Part shown: in pieces, positions 18,499-28,323 of the stretch
Position numbering within the stretch: the stretch's first letter is position 1
How the letters are laid out: every line of letters starts with the position of its first letter
Assembly: GCF_000421485.1 (NCBI RefSeq)
Contig: NZ_ATXC01000001.1
Span: forward strand, 1-64,000
Source: Desulfurobacterium sp. TC5-1
Lineage (GTDB): Bacteria; Aquificota; Aquificia; Desulfurobacteriales; Desulfurobacteriaceae
Direction of reading: 5' to 3'
DNA length: 64,000 nucleotides
Translations under genes and position numbers: made by a program
The notes under the pieces: generated by a model
Told to the model about the DNA's origin: nothing
What the model saw: the letters and a program-made list of their open reading frames with translations, nothing else
The model's database searches: none

Positions 18499-18951
18499 AT
18501 GAAAGTTTATGAAGGAAATCTTGACGCAGAAGGTTTAAAGTTTGCCATCGTTGTTAGCAGGTTTAACGCTTTTATAACAGATAGACTTTTAGAGGGAGCT
18601 ATTGATTGTATAGTTAGGCACGGTGGGAGCGAAGATAACATTGATATTTATAAAGTTCCTGGTGCTTTTGAGCTGCCCCTTGCCGTTAAAAAGGTTGGTA
18701 AGAGAGATTACGATGCCGTTATTGCCCTTGGTGCCGTTATCAGGGGAGAGACGCCTCACTTTGACTATGTAGCGGCAGAGGTCAGCAAGGGAATAGCGAA
18801 TGTTTCCCTTTCTCTCGAAAAACCGGTAGCCTTTGGGGTATTGACAACTGACACAGTTGAGCAGGCAATAGACAGAGCTGGAACAAAGGCAGGGAATAAA
18901 GGCTGGGAAGCTGCCCTTTCAGCGATAGAGATAGTCAATCTATTTAAGTAA
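18499..18951 (+). CDS. ribH: 6,7-dimethyl-8-ribityllumazine synthase
   Basis: RibH makes the direct precursor of riboflavin. Family motifs are [59 protein letters not shown] (catalytic His), and [28 protein letters not shown]. 150 aa is normal. It is followed closely by nusB, a frequent pairing. Confidence 0.97.
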   Translation: MKVYEGNLDAEGLKFAIVVSRFNAFITDRLLEGAIDCIVRHGGSEDNIDIYKVPGAFELPLAVKKVGKRDYDAVIALGAVIRGETPHFDYVAAEVSKGIANVSLSLEKPVAFGVLTTDTVEQAIDRAGTKAGNKGWEAALSAIEIVNLFK

Positions 18952-18964
18952 ATGGGGATTAATA

Positions 18965-19387
18965 ATGCCGCTTTCAAATAAAGATAAAAGACGGGCAAGG
19001 GAGCATGCAGTTTTGATGCTTTATCAGTACGATATTGGAAATTTTGAGCCTGAAGAGGTGAAATCTATTTACAGAGAAGAGGTTGAAGGGGAATCTTCAG
19101 AGGTAATTTCTCTATCTGAAAAGCTTTTTGATACTGCTGTATCTCATCAGGAAGAGGTTGATGCTGTTATTTCAAAATTCCTTAAGAAAGGGTGGACTTT
19201 AGATAGACTTCTTCCTGTTGATAGAGCTATTTTGCGTCTTGCAACGACAGAGATACTTAACGGTTCTCTCTCTCCTGTTCCGGCCATTATCAACGATGCT
19301 GTTGAGATAGCTAAAGAGTATGGTGAAGATGAAAAATCACCAAAGTTTGTGAATGCCATTCTTGACAGGATTGCAAAGGAAAGATGA
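18965..19387 (+). CDS. nusB: Transcription antitermination protein NusB
   Basis: NusB binds boxA RNA with NusE in antitermination of rRNA operons. The all-helical family pattern is clear: RRAREHAVLMLYQYD, WTLDRLLPVDRAILRLATTEIL, PVPAIINDAVEIAKEYG, KSPKFVNAILDRIAK. 140 aa is normal. Its stop overlaps the lpxI start (ATGA). Confidence 0.96.
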   Translation: MPLSNKDKRRAREHAVLMLYQYDIGNFEPEEVKSIYREEVEGESSEVISLSEKLFDTAVSHQEEVDAVISKFLKKGWTLDRLLPVDRAILRLATTEILNGSLSPVPAIINDAVEIAKEYGEDEKSPKFVNAILDRIAKER

Positions 19388-20178
19388 AAATAGGGCTTCT
19401 TGCTGGAAGTGGAAATCTGCCTCTTGAATTTTTAAAAAGCACTTCACAAAAGGGAAATGAGACTGTTCTCTTTGCAATTAGAGGGATAACAGATAACAAA
19501 GTTTACAGTTTTGCTGATAAAGTTTATGAAATAGAACCTTTTAAACTTGGCAAATTTTTGTCGTTTGTTAAAAAAGAGCGTCCCGATAAGATGGCGATTC
19601 TTGGCAAGGTTGAACATTCTGAAGCTTTATCTTTAAAAAATCTTGACATTAAAGCTGTCACTTTCCTTTTTTCCCTTAAGGATAAAAGGGCTGAAGCGAT
19701 AATAGGCGGTATTATAAAGGAGATAGAAAAGTTAGGTGTTGAGGTCATTGATCCAACGCCTTTTCTTTCACACCTTCTTCCTGAAAGAGGTATTCTTACC
19801 GGAAAGGTTAACAGAGATCTTGAGAAAGATGTGGAGTTTGGATTTAGAATTGCAAAAGAGATAGCTTCTCTTGATGTAGGACAGACTGTTGTTGTAAAGA
19901 ATGGAGTTGTTATTGCCGTTGAAGGAATAGAGGGTACCGATAAATGTATTGAAAGGGCTGCCGAACTTGCAGGAAAAGGTTTTGTCGTTTGTAAGGCGGC
20001 AAGGAAGGGTCAAGATATGAGAATTGATGTTCCAACGATTGGCGTAAATACCATTGAAAAGATTGGTTCTCTTGGCGGTCGTGCCCTCTGTGTTGAGGCG
20101 GGAAAAACCTTTATTCTTGATAGAAACGAACTTATAAGGAAGGCCAGGAAGTTTGGTGTTACCGTTATCGCTGTCTAA
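19384..20178 (+). CDS. lpxI: UDP-2,3-diacylglucosamine diphosphatase LpxI
   Basis: LpxI hydrolyses UDP-2,3-diacylglucosamine to lipid X in lipid A synthesis, doing the job of LpxH in organisms that lack it. It matches the former DUF1009 family: MKIGLLAGSGNLPLEF at the N-terminus, AILGKVEH, and in the catalytic C-domain AVEGIEGTDKCIERAAEL, CKAARKGQDMRIDVPTIG and EAGKTFILDRNEL. 264 aa is normal. It shows that the cell makes lipid A. Its 3' end overlaps the convergent MBL gene by 14 bases. Confidence 0.95.
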   Translation: MKIGLLAGSGNLPLEFLKSTSQKGNETVLFAIRGITDNKVYSFADKVYEIEPFKLGKFLSFVKKERPDKMAILGKVEHSEALSLKNLDIKAVTFLFSLKDKRAEAIIGGIIKEIEKLGVEVIDPTPFLSHLLPERGILTGKVNRDLEKDVEFGFRIAKEIASLDVGQTVVVKNGVVIAVEGIEGTDKCIERAAELAGKGFVVCKAARKGQDMRIDVPTIGVNTIEKIGSLGGRALCVEAGKTFILDRNELIRKARKFGVTVIAV

Positions 20179-20974
20179 CAGGTTTTAGTGTTTCAAGATC
20201 AAAGATCATGTTATCCCAGGCAGCTACTGTTTCAATACCTGTTTCATCTGTTAACCTCCGGGCGATTTCCCAGGGTTTTGCATAAACCATCGTTCTTCCA
20301 AAGTGGGTCATTATGGCAATGTCCGGTTTGATTCCTTCAATCAGCCTTTTTGCGTCAATGGTGGAAAGATGTGGAATGTTCGGTTTTGGGTCTTTCAAAG
20401 TTACGTTCATTATGAGAACCTTAACTTTTGAGTAGGCTTCAATGAGTTTTTCGAAGAACTTTGTGTCTGCAATGTAACCTAAAGATATCGTTTCAGTGCT
20501 ATTTTTTATTACAATTCCGTAGGTTTCAACGCCGTGAACGTGCTTTATGGGGAATGAGACTTTTGCGTTACCTATCGCCCTTGAAAAACCTTCTTTTATA
20601 GTAACCGTTTCTTGAAGGTTGCTTCTTGTGAATTTAAGAACCACAGGGTCTTCGGAAATGGCGTCTTCGGGGCAGAGAAGAATACCTTTCTTCCTCTTTC
20701 CACCTAACGTTATCGTTTCAATAACGTGGTTAACATCGGCACAGTGGTCAAGGTGCCTGTGGGAAACAATTATCGCAGATAGCCAGTGAGGGTTTAAACC
20801 TTTTTTGTGAGTATAGATGAATGCGCCGGGTCCAGGGTCTATGTGAAAGTTTGTCCCGTCAATGTTAATCCACATTCCGCCGGCCTGTCTTATCAATCCA
20901 AAAGCGGCGTAGCGGGCGCCGGCCGTTCCTAAAAATACTATTTTGTTCTTTACCGTTTCTTCTGTAAGTTTCAA
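20165..20974 (-). CDS. MBL-fold metallo-hydrolase (RNase Z/PhnP-like)
   Basis: This is a metallo-beta-lactamase-fold protein of 269 aa. The metal motif SHRHLDHCAD, an Asp in GYIADTKFF and later His (MTHFGRTM) fit a two-metal site. Its likely start is TTG 20974, overlapping the coaD stop by 4 bases, with GGAAG upstream. The substrate is not evident; members act on phosphodiesters, cyclic nucleotides or RNA. Fairly sure of the fold, not of the role. Confidence 0.8.
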   Translation of the reverse strand: MKLTEETVKNKIVFLGTAGARYAAFGLIRQAGGMWINIDGTNFHIDPGPGAFIYTHKKGLNPHWLSAIIVSHRHLDHCADVNHVIETITLGGKRKKGILLCPEDAISEDPVVLKFTRSNLQETVTIKEGFSRAIGNAKVSFPIKHVHGVETYGIVIKNSTETISLGYIADTKFFEKLIEAYSKVKVLIMNVTLKDPKPNIPHLSTIDAKRLIEGIKPDIAIMTHFGRTMVYAKPWEIARRLTDETGIETVAAWDNMIFDLETLKPVRQR

Positions 20975-21468
20975 CCTTTTCTTCCCATCTTTTCAAGCAG
21001 TTTTTGCTTTACAAACGGCGTTACAAACTGCTCTACATCGCCACCGTAGAATGCCAGTTCTCTTACAACGGAGGAAGAAAGGTACGCGTAATCATCGGAT
21101 GGCATGAGGAAGACAGTTTCTATTTCTGGATAGAGCTTTCTGTTTATTGATGCCATAGTAAATTCGTGGTCCATGTCAGAGATAATTCTGATCCCTCTTA
21201 TTATTGCTACGGCGTTTTCCTGTTTTGCAAACTCAACCAGGAGAGAGTTAAACGTCTTTACTTTTACTCTTCCGTTTATTCCTGTCTCTTTGAGGCTCTC
21301 TATGAACATTTCTTTTCTCTCTTCAATGGAAAAGAGGGGCTTTTTCCTCGGGTTTTCCGCTATACCTATTACTAATTCAGGAAATATCTCAAGTCCTCTC
21401 TTGACAATGTCAAGGTGTCCAAGCGTTACAGGATCAAAAGTTCCGGGATAGATTGCCTTTCGTATCAT
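20971..21468 (-). CDS. coaD: Phosphopantetheine adenylyltransferase
   Basis: CoaD makes dephospho-CoA from ATP and 4'-phosphopantetheine. The start MIRKAIYPGTFDPVTLGHLDIVKRG contains the TxGH nucleotidyltransferase motif, with IIRGIRIISDMDHEFTMASINRKL and the closing YLSSSVVRELAFYGGDV. 165 aa is normal. One base separates it from gpmI. Confidence 0.97.
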   Translation of the reverse strand: MIRKAIYPGTFDPVTLGHLDIVKRGLEIFPELVIGIAENPRKKPLFSIEERKEMFIESLKETGINGRVKVKTFNSLLVEFAKQENAVAIIRGIRIISDMDHEFTMASINRKLYPEIETVFLMPSDDYAYLSSSVVRELAFYGGDVEQFVTPFVKQKLLEKMGRKG

Positions 21469-21469
21469 T

Positions 21470-23044
21470 TTATTCCTCTATGACAAGATTTTCACCTGTC
21501 ATCTCTTCAGGTTTTTCTTCGCCAAGAAGTGCGAGAACTGTGGGTGCTATGTCGGCAAGTATGCCGGCAATTTTAACACCGCCAAAGTTTTCAGGTATCT
21601 CAACTTCTTTGCTTTTTCTTCTGCCTATTTTGTAAGTTTTACAGGTGTTTCTTACAACTATGAACGGAACCGGATTGGTCGTGTGAGCGGTCTGTGGCTG
21701 TCCTGTTTCTCTGTTAATCATTTGTTCAACGTTTCCATGGTCGGCAGTTATTATGCAGGCTCCGCCCCTGGCAAGGACGGCTTTTACCACCTTTGACAGG
21801 CACATATCAACCGTTTCAACTGCCTTTATGGCTGCTTCCATTATTCCTGTGTGGCCAACCATGTCGGGATTTGCAAAGTTAAGGACTAAAAGCTTGTAAT
21901 CGTTGTTTTCCAGTTTTTCTATAAATTTCTCCGTTACTTCAAATGCACTCATTTCCGGCTTAAGGTCATAAGTTGCAACCTTTGGTGATGGAATGAGAAC
22001 TCTGTCTTCGCCAGGGAACGGTTCCTCCCTTCCACCGTTGAAGAAGTAGGTTACGTGGGCGTACTTTTCGGTTTCCGCTATTCTCAGCTGTTTGTATCCT
22101 CTCTTTGAGATAACTTCACCGAGAACGTTTGTGAGCTTTTGGGGAGGAAATGCAACGTCAAACGGGAAGCTTTTCTCATAAAGTGTCATTGTTCCTATCA
22201 GTGGTTTTACAACCTTTTTCCTGTTAAATCCGTCAAAGTTATCAAATCCAAGAGCTGATACTATCTGTCTCATTCTGTCTGCGCGGAAGTTGAAGAAGAA
22301 TACAGAATCCCCGTCCTTTATCGTTCCATTTTCGTCAAGGACAAAAGGTATGACGAATTCATCATTTTCACCGTTTTCGTAGGCTTCATGGAGTGCTTCA
22401 ATCGGGTCGTTTGCCCTTTTCCCTTCGCCTAACACCATTGCGTTGTAGGCTTTTTCTGTTCTTTCCCACCTTTTGTCTCTGTCCATGTAGTAGTATCTGC
22501 CACCTAAAGTTGCTATTTTGCCTATGCCTAATTCTTTCATCTTTTCTGTAAGTTCTTTCAGATACTTTTCTGCAGACCTGGGCGGTGTATCCCTTCCGTC
22601 AAGGATGGCATGAATGTAAACATCCTTCACACCTTCTCTTTTTGCCATTTCGAGGAGGGCAAAGAGGTGTTTTATGTGGCTGTGAACACCGCCGTCAGAC
22701 AACAGTCCAACAAGGTGGAGTCTTTTCCCTTTTGCATTTTCCATTAGATTTTTAAGTGTTTTGTTTTCAAAAAAACTTTTATCTCTTATGGCTTTTGTTA
22801 TCCTTACAATATCCTGATATACGATCCTTCCAGCACCTATGTTCATATGCCCAACTTCAGAGTTTCCCATCTGTCCGTCCGGGAGACCAACAGCTTCGCC
22901 GGAAGCCATGAGGAGAGCCTTTGGATATGTTGACCAGAGGTAATCCCAAAAAGGTGTGTTTGCTTGTGCAATTGCGTTTCCCTCTTTTTCGGGGCTGTAT
23001 CCGAATCCGTCAAGTATTATAAGCGCTATAAATTTCTCTTTCAT
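21470..23044 (-). CDS. gpmI: 2,3-bisphosphoglycerate-independent phosphoglycerate mutase
   Basis: GpmI interconverts 3- and 2-phosphoglycerate using two Mn2+ ions. [13 protein letters not shown] gives the first metal Asp, [16 protein letters not shown] the catalytic Ser, and [36 protein letters not shown] and [11 protein letters not shown] the remaining sites. 524 aa is the usual length. The 100-base gap upstream (23045-23144) holds a TATAAT on the minus strand at about 23120 but no firm promoter. Confidence 0.96.
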   Translation of the reverse strand: MKEKFIALIILDGFGYSPEKEGNAIAQANTPFWDYLWSTYPKALLMASGEAVGLPDGQMGNSEVGHMNIGAGRIVYQDIVRITKAIRDKSFFENKTLKNLMENAKGKRLHLVGLLSDGGVHSHIKHLFALLEMAKREGVKDVYIHAILDGRDTPPRSAEKYLKELTEKMKELGIGKIATLGGRYYYMDRDKRWERTEKAYNAMVLGEGKRANDPIEALHEAYENGENDEFVIPFVLDENGTIKDGDSVFFFNFRADRMRQIVSALGFDNFDGFNRKKVVKPLIGTMTLYEKSFPFDVAFPPQKLTNVLGEVISKRGYKQLRIAETEKYAHVTYFFNGGREEPFPGEDRVLIPSPKVATYDLKPEMSAFEVTEKFIEKLENNDYKLLVLNFANPDMVGHTGIMEAAIKAVETVDMCLSKVVKAVLARGGACIITADHGNVEQMINRETGQPQTAHTTNPVPFIVVRNTCKTYKIGRRKSKEVEIPENFGGVKIAGILADIAPTVLALLGEEKPEEMTGENLVIEE

Positions 23045-23144
23045 TTCCTCTCCTTGTTGAGAATAATTTGCAACTTAAATTTAAAAATGTAACATCTACT
23101 TTGCAACCGTGCAGGAAGGATTATATAGAAAACCGCTGATGTTT

Positions 23145-24830
23145 TCACTCAAAGGTGATGTACTGGACAACCTTTTCAAGTTCCGGAAAAAGTTTTAAGA
23201 ATTCATCTTTATTTTTAAACGGTCGTTTCAGGATTATGTCTGAAGCTGTTCTCTTTGATACCCCTGGTAAGAAAGAGATAAGTTTTAACGATGCTTTGTT
23301 TATGTTTAGCGGATAGGGGATTCCAATAACAGAGCGTTCTCTATGGCCTACAACGGCTATATCTATCATCGTTTTTAACGGGAGTTTTTCAGGAATTCTA
23401 ATAAGTATCGGATACGTTGCAAGCTGCCTGCCGAGGGTGTGGCCGCCATCGTAAGCTTCAAGGAGAACATCTTTGATTATAGTGCCTGTTGGGAAGACCT
23501 TTTTCATCATGGGAAGTTCTATTTCTTCTTTTACAAACTGTTTGAACCTTTCAAACTCTTTCTTATACTTTGTTTTAGGTTTTTTTACCATATCTGCTAT
23601 GTCTGTTCCTTCAAAGACCATAACCTGCCTTATGTTTATTCTTCTAAGGAGAAGTCCTTTATCCATAATTTTCTTCAGAAAGTTTCTATTTTTTTCAAAT
23701 GTTTTTTTTGTTTCGCCGGGAAGTCCAACTAAAAAGTTTATTCCCGGAAGGAGCTTGTAGAGTCCATTTTTTCTCTCTTTAAATCCCCCTACTCGATTAA
23801 CTATTTCTATCGCTTTTTCTATACCCTCTGGAGCCACCTTTAGGTTATTTTTCTCTATAACTGTCTCGTCCGCGCTTTCAAGTCCAAAAGCTGCCACATC
23901 ACCTTCCGTATCGTAGGTAGCTATGCACTTTAAAGCCTTTTCCGACTCTTCAGGAAAGGCATCAATCGTTCCAGCGTTTACATTGTCTATGTGGAGTGTC
24001 TTTATATCGCCGATTTCCCTTATACGTGAAAACAGCGTGCATATAGCTTCCGGAGAGGGTTTTGTGAAATCGCTATCAGAGGGTTTCCCCAGGTAACCTA
24101 AAATGTTTGGTTGCCGTCCTATTCTGAAGAACTTAACGCCGCAGTTGAAAAGTTCTTTAATTTCCCTTTCTATCCCTTCAATCGTTCTAAATTCCGGATT
24201 ACCGTAAAACTTTTCTGTACAGTAGGAACAGTGTTTCTTCCTTTCACAACCTCTATAGGTTTCTATTTCACATATGATGTATGGAAAGTTCGGATGTTCT
24301 TTTACTATAAACGCACCGGCAGGTGCTATCCTGTCTATTTCTTTAGCGGTTCTTTGAAATCTAACTGTTCCTTCGGGCAGTACCTTTTCGTTTAGAATAT
24401 TTTCTGCAACGATAGCAGCAGCTGCCTCTATGTCGCCTTTTACTATGAGGTTGTAGCCTGAAAGGTCCAGCTTCCTTGCCAGTGTGCCACCTTTCATTGA
24501 AAAGCCAAACTGTAAAGGACCGCCTATTATGGTAAAAGAGGGAAGTTTCCCTATTTCTTCTATCTCTTTAGCTGTTATGGGGGTTCCACCAAGGTAGCGT
24601 CCAGGAACGGTTAAACCTGCAACGACAAACACAATGTCGGCCGTTGTTACCTTTTCCCTCTCTCTTTCGTCTTTTCTGAACCCGTCAATAGTCGTGTACG
24701 TGATACTCTCTTCCGGTATGCCGCAGTAAGTTAAGGCACCGGCGATATACCTTGGGTAGGTGGATAGGTATGGTGGAACGCCAAGGCATGTTGGTTCATC
24801 AACGTATCCGTCAAGAATTGCTATTTTCAA
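23145..24830 (-). CDS. Radical SAM protein with C-terminal helix-hairpin-helix (COG1031 type)
   Basis: The 561-aa protein has an N-terminal Rossmann-like region (KIAILDGYVDEPTC, FTIIGGPLQFG), a radical SAM core whose cluster motif is CERKKHCSYC, that is C-x5-C-x2-C rather than the usual C-x3-C-x2-C, and a C-terminal HhH region (SLKLISFLPGVSKRTASDIILKRPF). This arrangement is best known from archaea and has no firmly assigned reaction that I know of. Start is TTG 24830, overlapping the antiporter gene by 20 bases, with AAGGA upstream. The overlap suggests cotranscription with the antiporter rather than shared function. Confidence 0.85.
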   Translation of the reverse strand: MKIAILDGYVDEPTCLGVPPYLSTYPRYIAGALTYCGIPEESITYTTIDGFRKDEREREKVTTADIVFVVAGLTVPGRYLGGTPITAKEIEEIGKLPSFTIIGGPLQFGFSMKGGTLARKLDLSGYNLIVKGDIEAAAAIVAENILNEKVLPEGTVRFQRTAKEIDRIAPAGAFIVKEHPNFPYIICEIETYRGCERKKHCSYCTEKFYGNPEFRTIEGIEREIKELFNCGVKFFRIGRQPNILGYLGKPSDSDFTKPSPEAICTLFSRIREIGDIKTLHIDNVNAGTIDAFPEESEKALKCIATYDTEGDVAAFGLESADETVIEKNNLKVAPEGIEKAIEIVNRVGGFKERKNGLYKLLPGINFLVGLPGETKKTFEKNRNFLKKIMDKGLLLRRINIRQVMVFEGTDIADMVKKPKTKYKKEFERFKQFVKEEIELPMMKKVFPTGTIIKDVLLEAYDGGHTLGRQLATYPILIRIPEKLPLKTMIDIAVVGHRERSVIGIPYPLNINKASLKLISFLPGVSKRTASDIILKRPFKNKDEFLKLFPELEKVVQYITFE

Positions 24831-25983
24831 CCTTGCTTTCCTTGTTGAGTATGTTGAAGAATACGGGTGATATGACGCCGGTAATTATAGCAAGTAGAAT
24901 GAGGGCGGCTTCCTGATGGTGGTTTATCAGGTTCATAGCTTTTCCCATTTCTGCCGTAACAATTACAAGGGTTAGAGGAGCGGATAGGAGAAAGCCGGCC
25001 GATACGGATTTTTTAAGGTCAATTCCTGTAACTACAAGAAGCAGGGAAGGAAGAATTTTTGCTATGTAACTACCGGCCGTCAGGAGGCCTAAAAGGACAA
25101 GCAAATGTTCGTTTATGTGGGGCATCTGGAATTTGATGCCTACATATATGAAGAAGACAGGAATTAGAAATCCGAAAGAGATACCGGATAGCTTTTCTTC
25201 TATCTTTTCAGTGTTGGGAAATACAGTTGAGAAAATCATGCCGGCTATAAACGCACCCAGAATTGGTTCAACGTCAATGAGTGTTGCAAGTGCCGATAGT
25301 GCAAACATTATGGCCAGGCTTATTCTTGCACCTATTTCTGTTGGGTTCTTTTCAAAGTATATCTTAATTTCTTTTGGATACCACCACATTAAGCTTTTTA
25401 GAATCAGAAGTATGATTCTTGCAACGGTAAAGAAGACAATTAGCTGGGCTATTTTCATGAAAAAGAGAAGCCCGACCCCGAACTTAACTATAATGGAGTA
25501 GATTGTCAGAACAAAGATACTCAAAAATTCACCCACCGTGCCTGTGAGAAAGAGGATCTTTCCATAGTGTGTTGACAGTATGCCCTTTTCTCTCAGTACG
25601 GATACGACAATGCCAACGGAAACTGCTCCTATAGCTATGGAGATTATCGTTTTAAGGTGGAAAAATCTGCCAAAGAGAAAGGCGACGGCAAATATCAGAA
25701 CGGGAACAAAAAATACGGTGAGCTTTTCTTTTAGTGTTAACTCTTTTATCTCTGTCAGTTTAACTTCAAGTCCTGCCATAAACATTAGAACGAGGAATCC
25801 AAAATTTGAAAGGAAATCAAGCCATTGAGACTGATGAATTAGATGGAGAAAGGAGTTGCCTAATATAATTCCGTAGATAACCTCACCAACTGCCACGGGT
25901 ATCCTTAACATATTGCTGGCAAACGGTGCCAGGAAGATTCCCGATGTTAAAAGAACGATAGAAACTACAAGGTGCTTATCCAT
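24811..25983 (-). CDS. Monovalent cation:proton antiporter, CPA2 (KefB/NapA-like) membrane domain
   Basis: This is a 390-aa membrane protein with about 11-12 hydrophobic segments. VAVGEVIYGIILGNSFL, FMAGLEVKLTEI and LIDVEPILGAFIAGMIFSTV are typical of CPA2 Na+(K+)/H+ antiporters; the usual membrane Asp pair is not obvious by eye. It lacks the cytoplasmic TrkA domains seen in KefB, but the next gene upstream encodes exactly such domains and shares one base with it (TAATG). The two probably form one regulated transporter. Confidence 0.86.
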   Translation of the reverse strand: MDKHLVVSIVLLTSGIFLAPFASNMLRIPVAVGEVIYGIILGNSFLHLIHQSQWLDFLSNFGFLVLMFMAGLEVKLTEIKELTLKEKLTVFFVPVLIFAVAFLFGRFFHLKTIISIAIGAVSVGIVVSVLREKGILSTHYGKILFLTGTVGEFLSIFVLTIYSIIVKFGVGLLFFMKIAQLIVFFTVARIILLILKSLMWWYPKEIKIYFEKNPTEIGARISLAIMFALSALATLIDVEPILGAFIAGMIFSTVFPNTEKIEEKLSGISFGFLIPVFFIYVGIKFQMPHINEHLLVLLGLLTAGSYIAKILPSLLLVVTGIDLKKSVSAGFLLSAPLTLVIVTAEMGKAMNLINHHQEAALILLAIITGVISPVFFNILNKESKVENSNS

Positions 25984-27407
25984 TATTCACCCACGCAGGT
26001 AAGTAGAGTTGAACACTTTGTTCTGTGGAGCATGTGGTAGGGCGGATACGGGCTGAACCAGTTTGTCTTTTTGCCCTTCCTCGCTCCCAAGATAACCAGG
26101 TCAAACTTTTTGCTGAGTTTAGCCACCTCCGATATAGGGTTCCCTTCCTTTACAATAAGATTGATTTCCTGCTTGTACAGGCTTGAAAACTTTGTAATTT
26201 TATCCTGGATAATTTTAATTTTTTCTTCCTCAAGAGAAGCATCGGTTGTTACATAGACTGCCGATATTTCTGCCTCAATCTGAAGAGCTATCTCTATACC
26301 AATCTCAAGGGCTCTATAACCGTTAAATGAGCCGGAAACAGGTACAAGAATTTTCTTATAAGGGGTTGTTCCTCTTCCTATAAGGACAGGTGAGAGTGTC
26401 TCTTCTGCTATTTCTACAGGTAATGTTTTAATTCCAAAATAGAGCGGCCACTCTTTGTAAAGGTCAGGCAGTATGATTATACCTATATCGTCATCTTTAA
26501 CTTTTTCTGCGAATTCTTTTTCGCACAGTTTTAGCTGTTCTGCCTTGATAGTTTGGTCTGGCGCTTCTGTTTCAAAAATATGTTTTATGTTTGAAAATTC
26601 CGGAAAGCAGGTGAATATAGATACAGAGTTTATCTTTGTACTTTTGGCCATGAATGTACCGTCTTTCACGGCGCGCATGTTTATGTGATCATCTGATTTA
26701 ACTAAAAGTGCCTCTTCAGCACCAAACTGAACGGGAAACTGGGCTTCACCGGAGCGGATAAGTCCTACAATATGTTTGAGAATTTTAGGTTCTCCTATAA
26801 TTAAGACTTTGTCGCCGGGTTTTATTACAGTTTTCTTTGTTGGAAGCAGAAGCTTGTTATTTCTAAATATTGCAACTATTCTCCACCTTCTTGAAGTAAA
26901 CTTGCTTACGGGGTAACCTACAAGCATTGATGTCGGTAGTATAGTTACTTCAACAATTTCACCTTTTCCAAGGCCGATGTTGGTTGCTGTAACTACACCT
27001 GAGGAAATTCTTCTCTCAAGTAAAGATGCAGTGGCGACAGCTTTATTTATACATTCTATGCCTTCGTGCTCAAACCATGCATCATGGTCTATGTGGTTTG
27101 ATACGGCGTATATTGAAGGAACGTTGTGTTCTTTTGCTATTCGGCATGCTTCAAGGTTTGCCTCATCGTCACCGGTACATGCCACAAAAACTTTTGCATC
27201 TTCGAGTCCTGCTCTTTTGAGTATAAGTTTACTCGTTCCATCTCCCTGAATAAGGACAGTCCTGTTAAGAGCGCCGCTGTCTAAAAATTCAACTATCTGC
27301 TTTAGCTTGTTTTCATCGTTATCAATAATGGTTATGTACCATTCCTTTTTTATTCTTTTTATTAATTCTTTACCGACCTGACCGGCGCCGACAATGATGA
27401 TTTTCAC
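25983..27407 (-). CDS. TrkA-N/TrkA-C protein fused to a C-terminal UspA domain
   Basis: GTG 27407 is chosen because GGGAG lies five bases upstream and the protein then opens with the NAD-binding KIIIVGAGQVGKELI. Domains in order: TrkA_N (about 1-130, with IQGDGTSKLILKRAGLEDAKVFVACT), TrkA_C (about 145-215, KPGDKVLIIGEPKIL), a linker, and a universal stress domain (about 340-474: KKILVPVSGSFNGYRALEIGIEIA, KKFDLVILGARKG). It probably gates the antiporter encoded directly downstream in response to NAD(H) or nucleotides. Fusion of both TrkA domains to Usp is uncommon. Confidence 0.85.
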   Translation of the reverse strand: MKIIIVGAGQVGKELIKRIKKEWYITIIDNDENKLKQIVEFLDSGALNRTVLIQGDGTSKLILKRAGLEDAKVFVACTGDDEANLEACRIAKEHNVPSIYAVSNHIDHDAWFEHEGIECINKAVATASLLERRISSGVVTATNIGLGKGEIVEVTILPTSMLVGYPVSKFTSRRWRIVAIFRNNKLLLPTKKTVIKPGDKVLIIGEPKILKHIVGLIRSGEAQFPVQFGAEEALLVKSDDHINMRAVKDGTFMAKSTKINSVSIFTCFPEFSNIKHIFETEAPDQTIKAEQLKLCEKEFAEKVKDDDIGIIILPDLYKEWPLYFGIKTLPVEIAEETLSPVLIGRGTTPYKKILVPVSGSFNGYRALEIGIEIALQIEAEISAVYVTTDASLEEEKIKIIQDKITKFSSLYKQEINLIVKEGNPISEVAKLSKKFDLVILGARKGKKTNWFSPYPPYHMLHRTKCSTLLTCVGE

Positions 27408-27486
27408 GTTTTCTCCCGTTCTTTTGTTATAACAATAATTTATCATAAGTTAAGAAGAATGGGGAGAGGGTTTGGTTAAAATTTAA

Positions 27487-27501
27487 TAGTAATTATTATC
27501 A
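27487..27501. promoter_or_regulatory. Fur-type box upstream of sufCB
   Basis: The reverse strand reads TGATAATAATTACTA, matching 12 of 14 fixed positions of the 7-1-7 Fur consensus TGATAATnATTATCA. It overlaps TATTAT (27494-27499), a possible -10 box with TTGGTT 16 bases upstream, and lies about 20 bases before the second promoter. Confidence 0.55.
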
Positions 27502-27519
27502 ATAACAGCCTGAAGAAGC

Positions 27520-27547
27520 TTGACATATTAGTATGTTTTAATAAATT
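27520..27547 (+). promoter_or_regulatory. Sigma-70 type promoter of sufCB
   Basis: TTGACA (27520-27525), a 16-base spacer and TAAATT (27542-27547). The transcript would start about 25 bases before the sufC ATG. Confidence 0.6.
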
Positions 27548-27576
27548 CAAGATGGAAACCAGAGGGAGGTAGATGG

Positions 27577-28323
27577 ATGGAACTGCCGATACTTATACTG
27601 AATGATGTGAGGCTTGAAATAGAAGGAAAGCCGATTTTAAGGGGTGTTAACCTCCAGATTAAAAAAGGTGAAATTCATTCTATTCTGGGTCCCAACGGTG
27701 CTGGGAAGTCAACGCTGGCATCTTTAATAATGGGAATTAACGGCCTTAGATTTCCAACGTCCGGGGAAATAATTTTAGAAGATAAGATAATAAACGGTCT
27801 TTCAATATATGAAAGAGCAAAACTCGGAATTACACTTGCCTGGCAGGAGCCTGCAAGATTTGAAGGATTAACGGTTGAGGAGTATTTAAGGATTTCCGGC
27901 AGGAACAATCCTGATCTTGATGTTGAAAAGTGTCTTTTGGCGGTTGGACTTGATCCAAAACTTTACCTTAAAAGGTTTGTTGATACGTCTCTTTCCGGTG
28001 GAGAGAGAAAGAGAGTTGAGCTTGCTTCCGTTCTTGCGATGAGGCCTAAACTTGCGATCCTTGATGAGCCGGATTCCGGTATAGATTTTGCTTCAATGGA
28101 GGATATTGCCGGAATGATAAAGGCTTTAAGGGATAATGGTGCAACAGTTCTGATGATTACGCACAGGGAAGAGATAGCGGAAATTTCAGACAGGGCTTCT
28201 CTAATGTGTGAGGGAAGAATAGTTCAGACTGGTGAGCCGGGAGAGATAGGCAGGAAGTTTAAAAGCACGTGTCTTAAATGTGAAATAAGAAATCCCGAAC
28301 TTTTTGGAGGGGAAGATGAATAA
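27577..28323 (+). CDS. sufC: Fe-S cluster assembly ATPase SufC
   Basis: SufC is the ABC-type ATPase of the SUF scaffold complex that builds Fe-S clusters. Walker A LGPNGAGKST, the signature LSGGERKRVELASVLAMRPKLAILDEPDSGID with Walker B, and TVLMITHREEIAE are all present. GGGAGG lies before the ATG. The sufB-type gene overlaps its end by 8 bases. No sufS, sufU, sufE or sufD is nearby. A CLKCEI cysteine pair occurs near the C-terminus. Confidence 0.94.
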   Translation: MELPILILNDVRLEIEGKPILRGVNLQIKKGEIHSILGPNGAGKSTLASLIMGINGLRFPTSGEIILEDKIINGLSIYERAKLGITLAWQEPARFEGLTVEEYLRISGRNNPDLDVEKCLLAVGLDPKLYLKRFVDTSLSGGERKRVELASVLAMRPKLAILDEPDSGIDFASMEDIAGMIKALRDNGATVLMITHREEIAEISDRASLMCEGRIVQTGEPGEIGRKFKSTCLKCEIRNPELFGGEDE

